Under the pieces are notes generated by a model, which was not told where the DNA came from, searched no databases, and saw nothing but the letters and a program-made list of their open reading frames with translations. This document shows positions 17,981-25,887 of a stretch of DNA of 64,000 nucleotides, piece by piece (position 1 is the first letter of the stretch; every line of letters begins with the position of its first letter). Both the position numbers and the translations under genes were made by a program. The stretch covers positions 3,286,001-3,350,000 of the forward strand of contig CP036434.1 in the NCBI GenBank assembly GCA_007751475.1. The letters run 5' to 3'. This stretch comes from Saltatorellus ferox (GTDB lineage: Bacteria; Planctomycetota; UBA1135; GCA-002686595).

Positions 17981-20900
17981 ATGCCCAGAGACAACATGAC
18001 CGCGAATTCGCTCGTTCCACGATCGCGCCCAGGCCAAACGGCCCTGGCGGCGACGTCTCTCTTGATCGCCGCGTCCTGCGGAGCGTTCGACAGCAGCAAG
18101 AACTCTGTCGAGGGAGTCAGCGGCTCCGGCGCGGTTCTCCGACTGAACGAGGTCAGCAACGGCTTCGGCCAGCTGCTTCCGCACTCGGTTCTTCGGCCGG
18201 GTACCAATGAGATCATCTCCATTCGCTCGCTGGACGATATCGCGGCGAACGTGATGCGTGGCAACGCGATCCTGCCGACGGTGACGTTCCCGACGGAAGC
18301 GATCGAGCCGGACAACACGCCCGGCAACCACTTCATCTACGCGAACTTCACGCAGGTCATCGATCCGCTCACGGTGCTCAACCCGAGCCCGACGAGCAAC
18401 GGCCTCTCCGGCCCGGTGAGCGTGACGACGATCGACGCTGCGACGGGTTCGTCGCTGTCGGCCGATGGCCGTGCTTTCGTGGGTGGCAAGACTCTCGTTC
18501 GACCGGCCGGCGGCGGCCAGCTGGAGCTCCAGCAGTGGGTTGTCCTCGACGAGCCAACGGGCCAGCTGGTCCCCACCGAGCAGGGGCTTGAGAACAACTT
18601 CCAGGCGCGTGGTTTCCCTGGACTCGGTTCTGCCCCGCAGAACGCGGCGACGCTCGTGTCCGACAAGACGATCCTCTTCGTCGCGGACTCCGACGCCAAC
18701 CTGAACAGCTTCGAGACGTTCCCCCAGGGGGTGACGATCCGCTTCCGCGTGACGACTTCGCTCGTCGCTGCGAACGGACGGCGCCTCGCGGATCAGGTTC
18801 TGGCGGCCACGACGGTCGGCTCCGACGAACTCAGCCCTGAGCTTCTGCGCACGCCTCCGCCCGCGGAGCGTCCGTTGATCTCGCCCGGTAACGGCGATAT
18901 CAACGTGGACCCCGAGACGTCGATTCGCTTCGAGTTCACCGAGCCGGTTCAGCCGTACTCGGTCGGAGAGGTCCTCGGTCAGGGACCGCCGCTTCTTTCC
19001 AGCGCGATCAAGATCTCCTTCGGTCCGGCCACCGGCCCGACGGACGTTCCGATCAATGCGGTGCCGATCAGCCCGTACGACCTTTCTACGTATCTCGTCC
19101 GGCCTGGCTTCCAGTTCCCCGGTCAGGGGCCTGAGTTCCTGACATGTGGTACGTTCTCGACCGTTTCGGTCTCGCTCTCCACGAACCAGATCGAAGACCT
19201 GGCCCTTGTGGAAGGAACCGAGCCGGGACAGCTCGTTCCGAACACCAACTCGCGCGGCGCGGACACGGACTTCGAAACGGGAGAGGGACCGGGCATCGTC
19301 AACGCACCGGTGGCTCCCGACGTGATCTACGTCGGCCGAAGCGGCGCGAACGCGGGCATTTCCGTGCTGGACCTGAACGGGTTCGGTCAGTCGACGGGTA
19401 ACCCGGTCAGCAGCGCGCCGTTCCCGCTGGAGGGCGAAAGCCGCTTTCCTTACGATCCGAACGTGACGCAGAACCCGACCGTCCGTCCGATCCTCAGCCC
19501 GGGTGAGTGCACCATCGACGGTGGTTCCGCCGGCGTGTTCACGCTGACCTTGGACAGCAGTCTTTCGGACCTGCTCGCGACGGCTCCGCTCGTCAGCTCC
19601 GCCACCGACATCCACTTCGGGCACGCGCTCGACGTGACGTTCCGGAACGCACCGCCCCCGTTCGGCTGCCAGGCCGGCGGTGGCAACGTCTGCGCCCTCG
19701 ACGGTATCAAGATCATCTCGATCGGCCTCACGTCCCAGGCCAACACGGTGGTGCCGACCCAGGCCAACCAGCTTGGCGGCGTGAGCCCCGGCTACGAGAA
19801 CGTGATCTCCTGGGCGCCGCACCCCAACCCGCCGGGGATTTCGTTCCCGCCGGCCTGCGTGTCGCCGTTCCTGGCCGGTGCCGAGCCGACGACCGTCGAC
19901 CCGCAGGTCAACCCTACCACGGGTCTGATCACGCCGGTCAACAACCTCCTGGCTCCCGGCAATCCGTTCCCCGTTCCGGCGAACAATGCTCCTCCTCGTG
20001 GTCTCCTCACGCTGGAGACGAACCAGTTCTTCCTCGGGCCGTCCTTCGGCCAGACGAACGCGCTGCTCTGCAACCCGTACCAGATTCGTCAGCAGGTGGG
20101 TCACTTCCTCTACGTCGCGGACCGGCCGCGCAACGAGGTGGTGGTGTTCAACTCCAACCGTATGCTGGTCGTGGCTCGTATCCCGGTGGCGGATCCGACG
20201 TCGTTTGCGATGGGACCGAACATCGACATCCTGGCGGTTTCGAACCAGCTTTCGGACTCGGTTACGTTCATCGACATCAACCCGGCCTCGGCTCAGTTCC
20301 ACAACGTCATCAAGCAGGTCCAGGTGGGTAACTCGCCCCGCGGCCTCGCCTTCGACGGGATGAACGAGGACCTGATCGTCTGCAACGAACTCGACAGCTC
20401 GCTGTCGATCATCGCGGCCAGCAGCCTGCTCGTCCGTCGGACGATCAACTCCCAGCTCAACCGCCCGTTCGAGCTGGCCGTCTGCCCCAGGCAGCTGACC
20501 TGGTCGTTCCGCCGCGCCGTGTACTTCGCCTACATCCTGAACCGAACGGGCGCGTGCGCCTTCTTCGAGTCGGGTCCGAACGGCGTCAACGGCTGGGGCT
20601 TCGACGACGTGGTCGGTATCGTTTCCTTCGATTTCCAGGCGCCCAAGACGATCCAGCTCGATCCGATCAACCTGGACGCTTCGGTGTACATCGTTCATGA
20701 AGGGGCGATCGACGCGAACACCGGCGACGCCGGTGAGATGGGCGACGGGGCGATCTCTCGTCTTCGCATCGAGAGTGGTCCCTTCAACGCGGTCCTGATC
20801 ACCCAATCCGGCTTCGCTGGTGGCTCGAACCTTCGGGGCGTCGAGTTCGGTGTTCCGCTTTCGGTCAGCCAGTCCGCAGGCCAGCTTTCGGGTATCCCGA

Positions 20901-21226
20901 TCGACATTGCCTTTGACAACCAGCGAAACGTCGGCGCACTCCTCGGCCCGCGTAGTGACTTCACGGCTGGTTCGCCGCTGCCCGCGAACAACAAGTCCCA
21001 GGTCCGCGTGACGACCCAGTTCATCACGAACGGTCAGCAGAACACGTTCGAGGCGCAGTTCATGTTTGCTGCGGTACCCAACCCGGTCGGAGCCAGCGGC
21101 GTCATCGACGTGCTGGCGCTTGGCCAGACGGGTACGGCTCGCTACGACACGAACCCCTACATCGCGGGTGTCCAGTCGATCGACGTGCCGCAGGTTTCCG
21201 TGCTTTGCGACTTCAGCCGTCAGTAA
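17981..21226 (+). CDS. Large secreted lipoprotein-like protein with beta-propeller segment
   Basis: A 1081-residue exported protein. The N-terminus has Arg residues, a hydrophobic core and a candidate lipidation cysteine (LLIAASCGAF). Residues about 290-400 resemble a bacterial Ig-like Big_5 module (RPLISPGNGDINVDPETSIRFEFTEPVQ). Residues about 700-850 contain repeating YVTN-like blades, e.g. FLYVADRPRNEVVVFN, ILAVSNQLSDSVTFID and LIVCNELDSSLSIIA, typical of extracellular beta-propellers. The rest is Asn/Pro/Thr-rich beta sequence. Start may be ATG 17981 or ATG 17996, the latter having AGAGA just upstream. The gene uses more GGT, CGT and GTT codons than its neighbours, hinting at high expression. 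A terminator follows at 21276. Function unknown; probably cell surface. Confidence 0.85.
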   Translation: MPRDNMTANSLVPRSRPGQTALAATSLLIAASCGAFDSSKNSVEGVSGSGAVLRLNEVSNGFGQLLPHSVLRPGTNEIISIRSLDDIAANVMRGNAILPTVTFPTEAIEPDNTPGNHFIYANFTQVIDPLTVLNPSPTSNGLSGPVSVTTIDAATGSSLSADGRAFVGGKTLVRPAGGGQLELQQWVVLDEPTGQLVPTEQGLENNFQARGFPGLGSAPQNAATLVSDKTILFVADSDANLNSFETFPQGVTIRFRVTTSLVAANGRRLADQVLAATTVGSDELSPELLRTPPPAERPLISPGNGDINVDPETSIRFEFTEPVQPYSVGEVLGQGPPLLSSAIKISFGPATGPTDVPINAVPISPYDLSTYLVRPGFQFPGQGPEFLTCGTFSTVSVSLSTNQIEDLALVEGTEPGQLVPNTNSRGADTDFETGEGPGIVNAPVAPDVIYVGRSGANAGISVLDLNGFGQSTGNPVSSAPFPLEGESRFPYDPNVTQNPTVRPILSPGECTIDGGSAGVFTLTLDSSLSDLLATAPLVSSATDIHFGHALDVTFRNAPPPFGCQAGGGNVCALDGIKIISIGLTSQANTVVPTQANQLGGVSPGYENVISWAPHPNPPGISFPPACVSPFLAGAEPTTVDPQVNPTTGLITPVNNLLAPGNPFPVPANNAPPRGLLTLETNQFFLGPSFGQTNALLCNPYQIRQQVGHFLYVADRPRNEVVVFNSNRMLVVARIPVADPTSFAMGPNIDILAVSNQLSDSVTFIDINPASAQFHNVIKQVQVGNSPRGLAFDGMNEDLIVCNELDSSLSIIAASSLLVRRTINSQLNRPFELAVCPRQLTWSFRRAVYFAYILNRTGACAFFESGPNGVNGWGFDDVVGIVSFDFQAPKTIQLDPINLDASVYIVHEGAIDANTGDAGEMGDGAISRLRIESGPFNAVLITQSGFAGGSNLRGVEFGVPLSVSQSAGQLSGIPIDIAFDNQRNVGALLGPRSDFTAGSPLPANNKSQVRVTTQFITNGQQNTFEAQFMFAAVPNPVGASGVIDVLALGQTGTARYDTNPYIAGVQSIDVPQVSVLCDFSRQ

Positions 21227-21275
21227 CCTGCTGTTGTGATCGGGAGGGCTCCGGGAAGGTGATCGTCCGATGAAG

Positions 21276-21326
21276 AGCGACCCCGTGGGACGAGCCTCTG
21301 GCTCCTCCACGGGGTCGCTTCTTTTC
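21276..21326 (+). terminator. Rho-independent terminator after the large lipoprotein gene
   Basis: GCGACCCCGTGG (21277-21288) pairs perfectly with CCACGGGGTCGC (21307-21318). The loop contains a further GAGCC-TCT-GGCTC stem, and TTCTTTTCC follows. It lies 50 bases after the stop codon. Confidence 0.9.
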
Positions 21327-21384
21327 CAAGGGGGCCCCTCGCGGGCGTCTTTTATCGTGGCATCCCCGGGGGCGAGCGGCTCGA

Positions 21385-22116
21385 ATGGCGAGCAGAATGG
21401 GAGAGCGGACGTTGACGGAAGCGAAGAGCGACAAGGACCCCAAAGTCGTGCAGGGGATGTTTGCGCGGATCGCCGGCCGGTACGACCTGGCGAACCGAGT
21501 GCTCTCGGGCGGAGTCGATACCCGGTGGCGACGCAGGGTGGTGAAGCGCGCAGGTGGCGACCTCTCGGGTCAGCGCGCCGTCGATGTGGCCTGCGGCACC
21601 GGGGACCTTGCGGTCGTGCTCGATCGAGCGGGGGCCGACGTCCTCGGGGTCGATTTCACCTTCGAGATGCTGGAGCACGCGCCGGCGAAGCTGCGTCCGG
21701 GCGTCTGGGTCCAGGGGGATGCGCTGGCCATGCCGGTGAGTTCCGGGAGCGCCGACGTCGTGACGATGGCCTTCGGTTTGCGCAACGTGGTGGACAGGCG
21801 CCAGTGCTTCCGGGAGTTGCTCCGGATCACGAAGCCCGGTGGCAAGGTCCTGATTCTGGAGTTCGGCATGCCGGACCGCGACCTCTTCGGGCGCGTCTAC
21901 CGGTCGTATCTGACGCACGTGTTGCCACGCATTGGCGGGGCGCTTTCGGGCGACCGCGCAGCCTACCGCTACCTCGATAGCACCGTTCAGGAATGGCCCG
22001 ACGCCCACCAGCTGAGCCAGGAGATGCTGGAGGATGGATTCGCGTCCGTCGATCACGAGCGTCTCTTCCGTGGCGTGGCCTGTCTGCACGTGGCCGTGGC
22101 GCCCAGCGAGGTCTGA
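21385..22116 (+). CDS. ubiE: Demethylmenaquinone/ubiquinone C-methyltransferase UbiE/MenG
   Basis: SAM-dependent C-methylation of the quinone ring late in menaquinone or ubiquinone synthesis. The 243-residue product has FARIAGRYDLANRVLSGGVDTRWRR at the N-terminus, SAM motif [15 protein letters not shown] and the motif MAFGLRNVVDRR. The C-terminal segment with YRYLDSTVQEWPDA is also characteristic of UbiE. ATG 21397 (MGERTL) is an equally possible start. It heads a same-strand run with the CPBP, UbiX and UbiA genes, so I infer a quinone cluster. UbiE, UbiX and UbiA homologues also serve the futalosine menaquinone route, which would fit if mqn genes lie elsewhere. Confidence 0.92.
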   Translation: MASRMGERTLTEAKSDKDPKVVQGMFARIAGRYDLANRVLSGGVDTRWRRRVVKRAGGDLSGQRAVDVACGTGDLAVVLDRAGADVLGVDFTFEMLEHAPAKLRPGVWVQGDALAMPVSSGSADVVTMAFGLRNVVDRRQCFRELLRITKPGGKVLILEFGMPDRDLFGRVYRSYLTHVLPRIGGALSGDRAAYRYLDSTVQEWPDAHQLSQEMLEDGFASVDHERLFRGVACLHVAVAPSEV

Positions 22117-22141
22117 CCCGATCCGGGCGGAGCGAACAGGC

Positions 22142-23044
22142 TTGGCTTACGACCACGAGTACGACGAAGAGGAGGATTGGGAGGAGGAGTGGGAAGAAGA
22201 GGACGAGTGGGAGGACGACGAGGAGTCGCTCGACTGGTCCGAAGCCTGGGATGAGGACGGCGACGGGGAGGTCTCGGCGGCCGAGTTCTCGAGGACGGTC
22301 AGCTTTGGAATCCTCGCGATGATGCCTCTGTTTCTCGGCTACGAGTGGGCGCTGTCCTCGGGCGCCGCCGGTCCTTCTCCTACACGATCGATCGCAGAAG
22401 CGATCCTGAGCACGCCGCTTCGTCCGCTCGGAGCGTCGAACGCATCGATCGCCCGGATGATCATGCTCGGTCTGATCGCGCTCTACGGACTCGTCGGCTC
22501 GTTTCGAAGCGGCACCCCCCTCGTCCCGCGACTGGTGCGGGTTCTCGGCGAAGCGGCGTTAGCGGCCCTCTTGCTCGGGCCCGTTCTCGCGTTGACTGCC
22601 CGGGCTGCCGAACCATTCGTGGGTGCCATGATGATCGGCGAGGCGGCGGGCGTGCCCGAGCTCCGCAGGGCGGCCTTCGTCATGGGAGGCGCTGCCTACG
22701 AGGAGATCCTGTTCCGCGTGCTCGCCGTGGCTCTCGTGTTCCTGCTCGTCAAGAGGGGGTCGGAGTGGATGGGTTTCGGTCGACGCCTGTCGAGCCTCAC
22801 CGGCGCTCTGGGCGCGACGGCTGTATCCGCCATGCTCTTCGCGTTCTTCCACACCGAGATGGCGACGCGCTGGATGGGCGGGAGCGGTGAACCTTTCGAT
22901 GCCGCGCTCTTCACGTGGCGTGCTGCCTCAGGCGTCCTCCTGACGGCGATCGTCTTCTGGCGTGGCGTCGGCGTGGCCGCCTGGGCCCACGCCTTCTTCA
23001 ACCTGGTGCTGCTCCTGGGCGTGAGGCCCCCGGCGCTCTTCTGA
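22142..23044 (+). CDS. CPBP (CAAX-type) intramembrane protease with N-terminal EF-hand
   Basis: From TTG 22142 (GGAG 9 bases upstream; no nearby ATG in frame downstream of the acidic region) the product is about 300 residues. Residues 2-35 are extremely acidic and Trp-containing. Residues 37-48 (DEDGDGEVSAAE) fit the 12-residue EF-hand calcium loop exactly, with Asp at 1, 3, 5, Gly at 6 and Glu at 12. The membrane part carries the three protease motifs: EExxxR at 187-192 (EEILFR), FxxxH ending at His237, and HxxxN at 283-287. CPBP proteases cleave prenylated or other membrane substrates; the substrate here is unknown. It is sandwiched between ubiE and ubiX. Confidence 0.85.
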   Translation: MAYDHEYDEEEDWEEEWEEEDEWEDDEESLDWSEAWDEDGDGEVSAAEFSRTVSFGILAMMPLFLGYEWALSSGAAGPSPTRSIAEAILSTPLRPLGASNASIARMIMLGLIALYGLVGSFRSGTPLVPRLVRVLGEAALAALLLGPVLALTARAAEPFVGAMMIGEAAGVPELRRAAFVMGGAAYEEILFRVLAVALVFLLVKRGSEWMGFGRRLSSLTGALGATAVSAMLFAFFHTEMATRWMGGSGEPFDAALFTWRAASGVLLTAIVFWRGVGVAAWAHAFFNLVLLLGVRPPALF

Positions 23045-23064
23045 ACGGATACCATCTCGGGCCC

Positions 23065-23769
23065 ATGCATTCGGACCCATCACAGGCCAAGGTCAGCGGG
23101 CGACCGCTGCGATTCTTCGTCGGCATCACCGGAGGGAGCGGCCACGCCTACGCGGAGCGCCTGATCGTCGAGCTTCTTCGGGCGGGGTGCGAGGTCGATC
23201 TTTCCATCACGGAAGCTGGCTGCAAGGTGCTTCGACACGAACTCGGCGTCGAGGCGGGGGTGCGCGGTGAGGCATTGGAGGGATCGCTCCCGGGCTGGTT
23301 GACGGCGAAGGGAGCGACCGCCGAAGAGCTGGGTCGCGTCCGCGTCTTCCAGAGCGACGCCATCGAGGCCCCGGCGGCCTCTGGCACGTCCTTGACGGGG
23401 GGCGTCATCATCGCGCCGTGCAGCATGGGCACGCTCGCGCGCGTGACCGCGGGCTTCAGCTCGAACCTCGTCGAGCGGGCCGCCGACGTCGCGCTCAAGG
23501 AGGGGCGCAGGCTCGTGCTGATGCCGCGCGAAACGCCGCTGGGTGAGATCCACCTGGAGAACATGCTGCGGGCGGCTCGACTCGGCGCGATCCTGCTGCC
23601 TTGCATGCCCGGGTTCTATCATCGTCCGAAAACGATCGATGACCTCGTGGTGCACGTCGTCGGCAAGGTACTGGACCGACTGGGCGTCGAGCAGAGCGTC
23701 GGTGCGCGCTGGAAAGGGCTCGACGAGCCGGTCGGCGACCTGGGCACGAACCCTGAGGTCGCGCCATGA
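23065..23769 (+). CDS. ubiX: UbiX-family flavin prenyltransferase
   Basis: UbiX links a dimethylallyl group to FMN, producing the prenylated FMN that UbiD-type decarboxylases need. From ATG 23065 the product is 234 residues, slightly longer than typical (about 190-210). Features seen are the FMN-binding FVGITGGSGHAYAERL, VIIAPCSMGTLARVTAGFSSNLVERAADVALKE and the RETPLGEIHLENMLRAARLGAILLPCMPGFYH block. An insertion of about 20 residues around LPGWLTAKGATAEELG accounts for the extra length. The stop overlaps the ubiA start by 4 bases. No UbiD homologue is present in the window. Confidence 0.92.
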   Translation: MHSDPSQAKVSGRPLRFFVGITGGSGHAYAERLIVELLRAGCEVDLSITEAGCKVLRHELGVEAGVRGEALEGSLPGWLTAKGATAEELGRVRVFQSDAIEAPAASGTSLTGGVIIAPCSMGTLARVTAGFSSNLVERAADVALKEGRRLVLMPRETPLGEIHLENMLRAARLGAILLPCMPGFYHRPKTIDDLVVHVVGKVLDRLGVEQSVGARWKGLDEPVGDLGTNPEVAP

Positions 23770-24719
23770 CGGACCCGGACACCTTGCCGCCGCCGTCGAC
23801 TCCCCTGGTCGAGGAGGAGGCGAGCAAGCTGGCGCTCACCCTTTCGATGGTGAAGTTCAGTCACTCGGTCTTCGCCTTGCCCTTCGCGTTGATGGGGGCC
23901 TGGTTGGCGGCTGGCGGCATGCCCGCGCCGAACGTGCTGGCCTGGATCGTCGTCGCGGCCGTCTCGGCGAGAACCTCCGCGATGGCCTTCAATCGCCTGG
24001 TGGACCGTGATATCGACGCTCAGAATCCGCGCACGGCCGTCCGCGAGATTCCGCGCGGCGCGCTGTCGGCGCGCTACGCTGCGGGGCTCGTGGTGGTGAG
24101 CGCTGCGGTCTTCGTCGGCGCGGCCTGGAGGCTGAATTCCCTCAGCGGCAAGCTCGCGCCGCTCGTCCTGCTGGTTCTCCTGGGCTATAGCCTGGTGAAG
24201 CGGTTCAGCGCGGCCGTGCACTTCGTGCTCGGCGTGGCCCTGGGCCTCGCGCCTCTCGGCGCGTGGATCGCCGTGCGCGGAGACTTCGAAGGCGATCTCG
24301 CGATCCCGCTGTTGCTGTTCCTGACGGTCTGGACCTGGGTGGCGGGCTTCGACCTCATTTACTCCTGTCAGGACGCCGACTTCGACGCGGGTAAGGGGCT
24401 CCACTCTTTGCCTGCGAAGATAGGGGTGGGGCGGTCGTTGATCGTGAGCCGCCTTCTGCACGTCGCGACGGTCGCCGCGCTGCTGGCGCTCGTCGTGCGC
24501 GCGGATCGCGGGCCTGTTTTCCTCGGCGCGGCGGTGCTGGCCGCGCTGCTGCTCCTGTGGGAGCAGAGTCTCGTGCGAGCGGATGACCTGAGCCGGGTCA
24601 ACGTCGCGTTCTTCACGGTGAACGGCTGGGTGGGCATCGCCCTGTTCATCGGTCTGGTGGTCGATATGGCGTTCACCGGTGGAGCCGAGGCTGCGTCCGT
24701 CGCGGTGGGTGGACTCTGA
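23766..24719 (+). CDS. ubiA: UbiA-family prenyltransferase (4-hydroxybenzoate type or MqnP-like)
   Basis: Attaches a polyprenyl chain to an aromatic ring acid in the membrane. The 317-residue protein has 8-9 predicted helices and both Asp-rich motifs: NRLVDRDIDAQNPRT near residue 78, which binds prenyl diphosphate-Mg, and DLIYSCQDADFDAGKGLHSLP near residue 197. The latter is the pattern seen in 4-hydroxybenzoate and futalosine-pathway (MqnP) enzymes rather than MenA. With UbiX and UbiE adjacent, I infer a quinone pathway. The ATG overlaps ubiX by 4 bases, and the stop overlaps the next start by one base (TGATG). Confidence 0.88.
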   Translation: MTDPDTLPPPSTPLVEEEASKLALTLSMVKFSHSVFALPFALMGAWLAAGGMPAPNVLAWIVVAAVSARTSAMAFNRLVDRDIDAQNPRTAVREIPRGALSARYAAGLVVVSAAVFVGAAWRLNSLSGKLAPLVLLVLLGYSLVKRFSAAVHFVLGVALGLAPLGAWIAVRGDFEGDLAIPLLLFLTVWTWVAGFDLIYSCQDADFDAGKGLHSLPAKIGVGRSLIVSRLLHVATVAALLALVVRADRGPVFLGAAVLAALLLLWEQSLVRADDLSRVNVAFFTVNGWVGIALFIGLVVDMAFTGGAEAASVAVGGL

Positions 24720-25858
24720 TGGCGAAGAAGGCGGCGAGCCGCGGCGCGGCGAAACGGAAGGATCCCCAGCCCGAAGACGGGCTCCGCATGCTGGCGCGCC
24801 AGCTGTCGGAGGGTCTTCCGCCGATCATCATCTTACGCGGTGAGGAGAGCTACTTTCGCGAGCGCGGCGTCGCACTTGCGGTCGCCGCCGCGAAGGCGGC
24901 CGGGATGGAGATCTGTCGGCACGATGCGCTCGACCCCGAATACTCGGCCGCGACGCTGCTCGACGACCTGGCGACAGGAGCCCTCTTCCAGAGCGCTCGC
25001 TGCATCGTCCTTCGTGGGGCGGAGCGCGTGATCATCGAGCGCGCGCTGCAGTTCTCGTCGGCGATCCGCGACGCGATGAGGGCTCGCCTCGAGCGGAAGG
25101 CCGAAGGACTGCTGGTGCTCTCCGCTGCGAGGCTCCTCGCCACGAACGTTCTCTCCGTCGCTGCGGACGAGGCAGGCGGAGCCAACGTGGGCTGCAGGAG
25201 GCTCTACGACAAGCCGCCCCAGTGGGACCCCGATCCGCGCAAGGCCGAACTCGTCCAGTGGTGCGCTGGACGCGCGCGCGACCTGAAGGTCGAGGTGAAT
25301 CTGAACGAGGCGGCCTACATCGTGGCCGCGACGGGCAATGACCTGGCGGCGATCGACGACCAGCTGAAGCGCCTCGTGGGACGCGGAAAGGAGGGCATCC
25401 AGGAACTCGTCGCCTGGGACGCCAGCGCCTCGCCCTTCGAGGTGGCCGACCAGATCGCAGCCGGCGACGTCAAGCGAGCGCTCGTCGGGCTGGAAACGCT
25501 CTTCAGCGGCGGCGCCAGCCAGCGTGACGGATCGCGAACCGTCGACGTGGCAGGAATCGTCGCCCAGCTCTCAGCCTCGGTGTCCGGGAAGATCCGTGAA
25601 GCGTGCCGAGTCGCCGAGGCCGTCGTGGCCGGGATGGCGCCCCAGAAGGCAGCAGAGCGATGCGGGGTCAAGGGGGGGCGTTCCGGCATGGAGAGCTTTC
25701 TCCAGAGCTTCCAGGCGCGTAGCCCCGAGGAGTGGGCGCAGATGCTGGACGAGTTCGGCGAGCTGGAGCGACGCTCCCGATCGAACGTCGCGGTGGACGT
25801 GACCGACTTCGCGCAATTCGCGCTGCGCTGGCGTCGTCGTCAGAGCGCCCGCCGCTAA
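24719..25858 (+). CDS. holA: DNA polymerase III delta subunit-like protein
   Basis: HolA is the clamp-loader subunit that opens the sliding clamp. The 379-residue product begins with a basic tail, then PPIIILRGEESYFRERGVALAV, the delta-family N-terminus that lacks a Walker A. ATLLDDLATGALFQSARCIVLRGAERV follows, and later AAYIVAATGNDLAAIDDQLKRLV and SASPFEVADQIAAGDVKRALVGLETLFSGG, matching domains II-III. Similarity is recognised by pattern, so the assignment is good but not absolute. The start codon shares a base with the ubiA stop. mutL starts 29 bases downstream. Confidence 0.82.
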   Translation: MAKKAASRGAAKRKDPQPEDGLRMLARQLSEGLPPIIILRGEESYFRERGVALAVAAAKAAGMEICRHDALDPEYSAATLLDDLATGALFQSARCIVLRGAERVIIERALQFSSAIRDAMRARLERKAEGLLVLSAARLLATNVLSVAADEAGGANVGCRRLYDKPPQWDPDPRKAELVQWCAGRARDLKVEVNLNEAAYIVAATGNDLAAIDDQLKRLVGRGKEGIQELVAWDASASPFEVADQIAAGDVKRALVGLETLFSGGASQRDGSRTVDVAGIVAQLSASVSGKIREACRVAEAVVAGMAPQKAAERCGVKGGRSGMESFLQSFQARSPEEWAQMLDEFGELERRSRSNVAVDVTDFAQFALRWRRRQSARR

Positions 25859-25887
25859 ACTGGGGGGATGAGCGAGGCGTTGGATCG

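Noticed and set aside
17948..21310. 1120-codon antisense frame opposite the large lipoprotein gene
   Set aside because: Highly Arg/Asp/Val-rich with no domain pattern, as expected for a shadow frame produced by biased codon use on the other strand. The plus-strand frame has a signal peptide and beta-propeller repeats.
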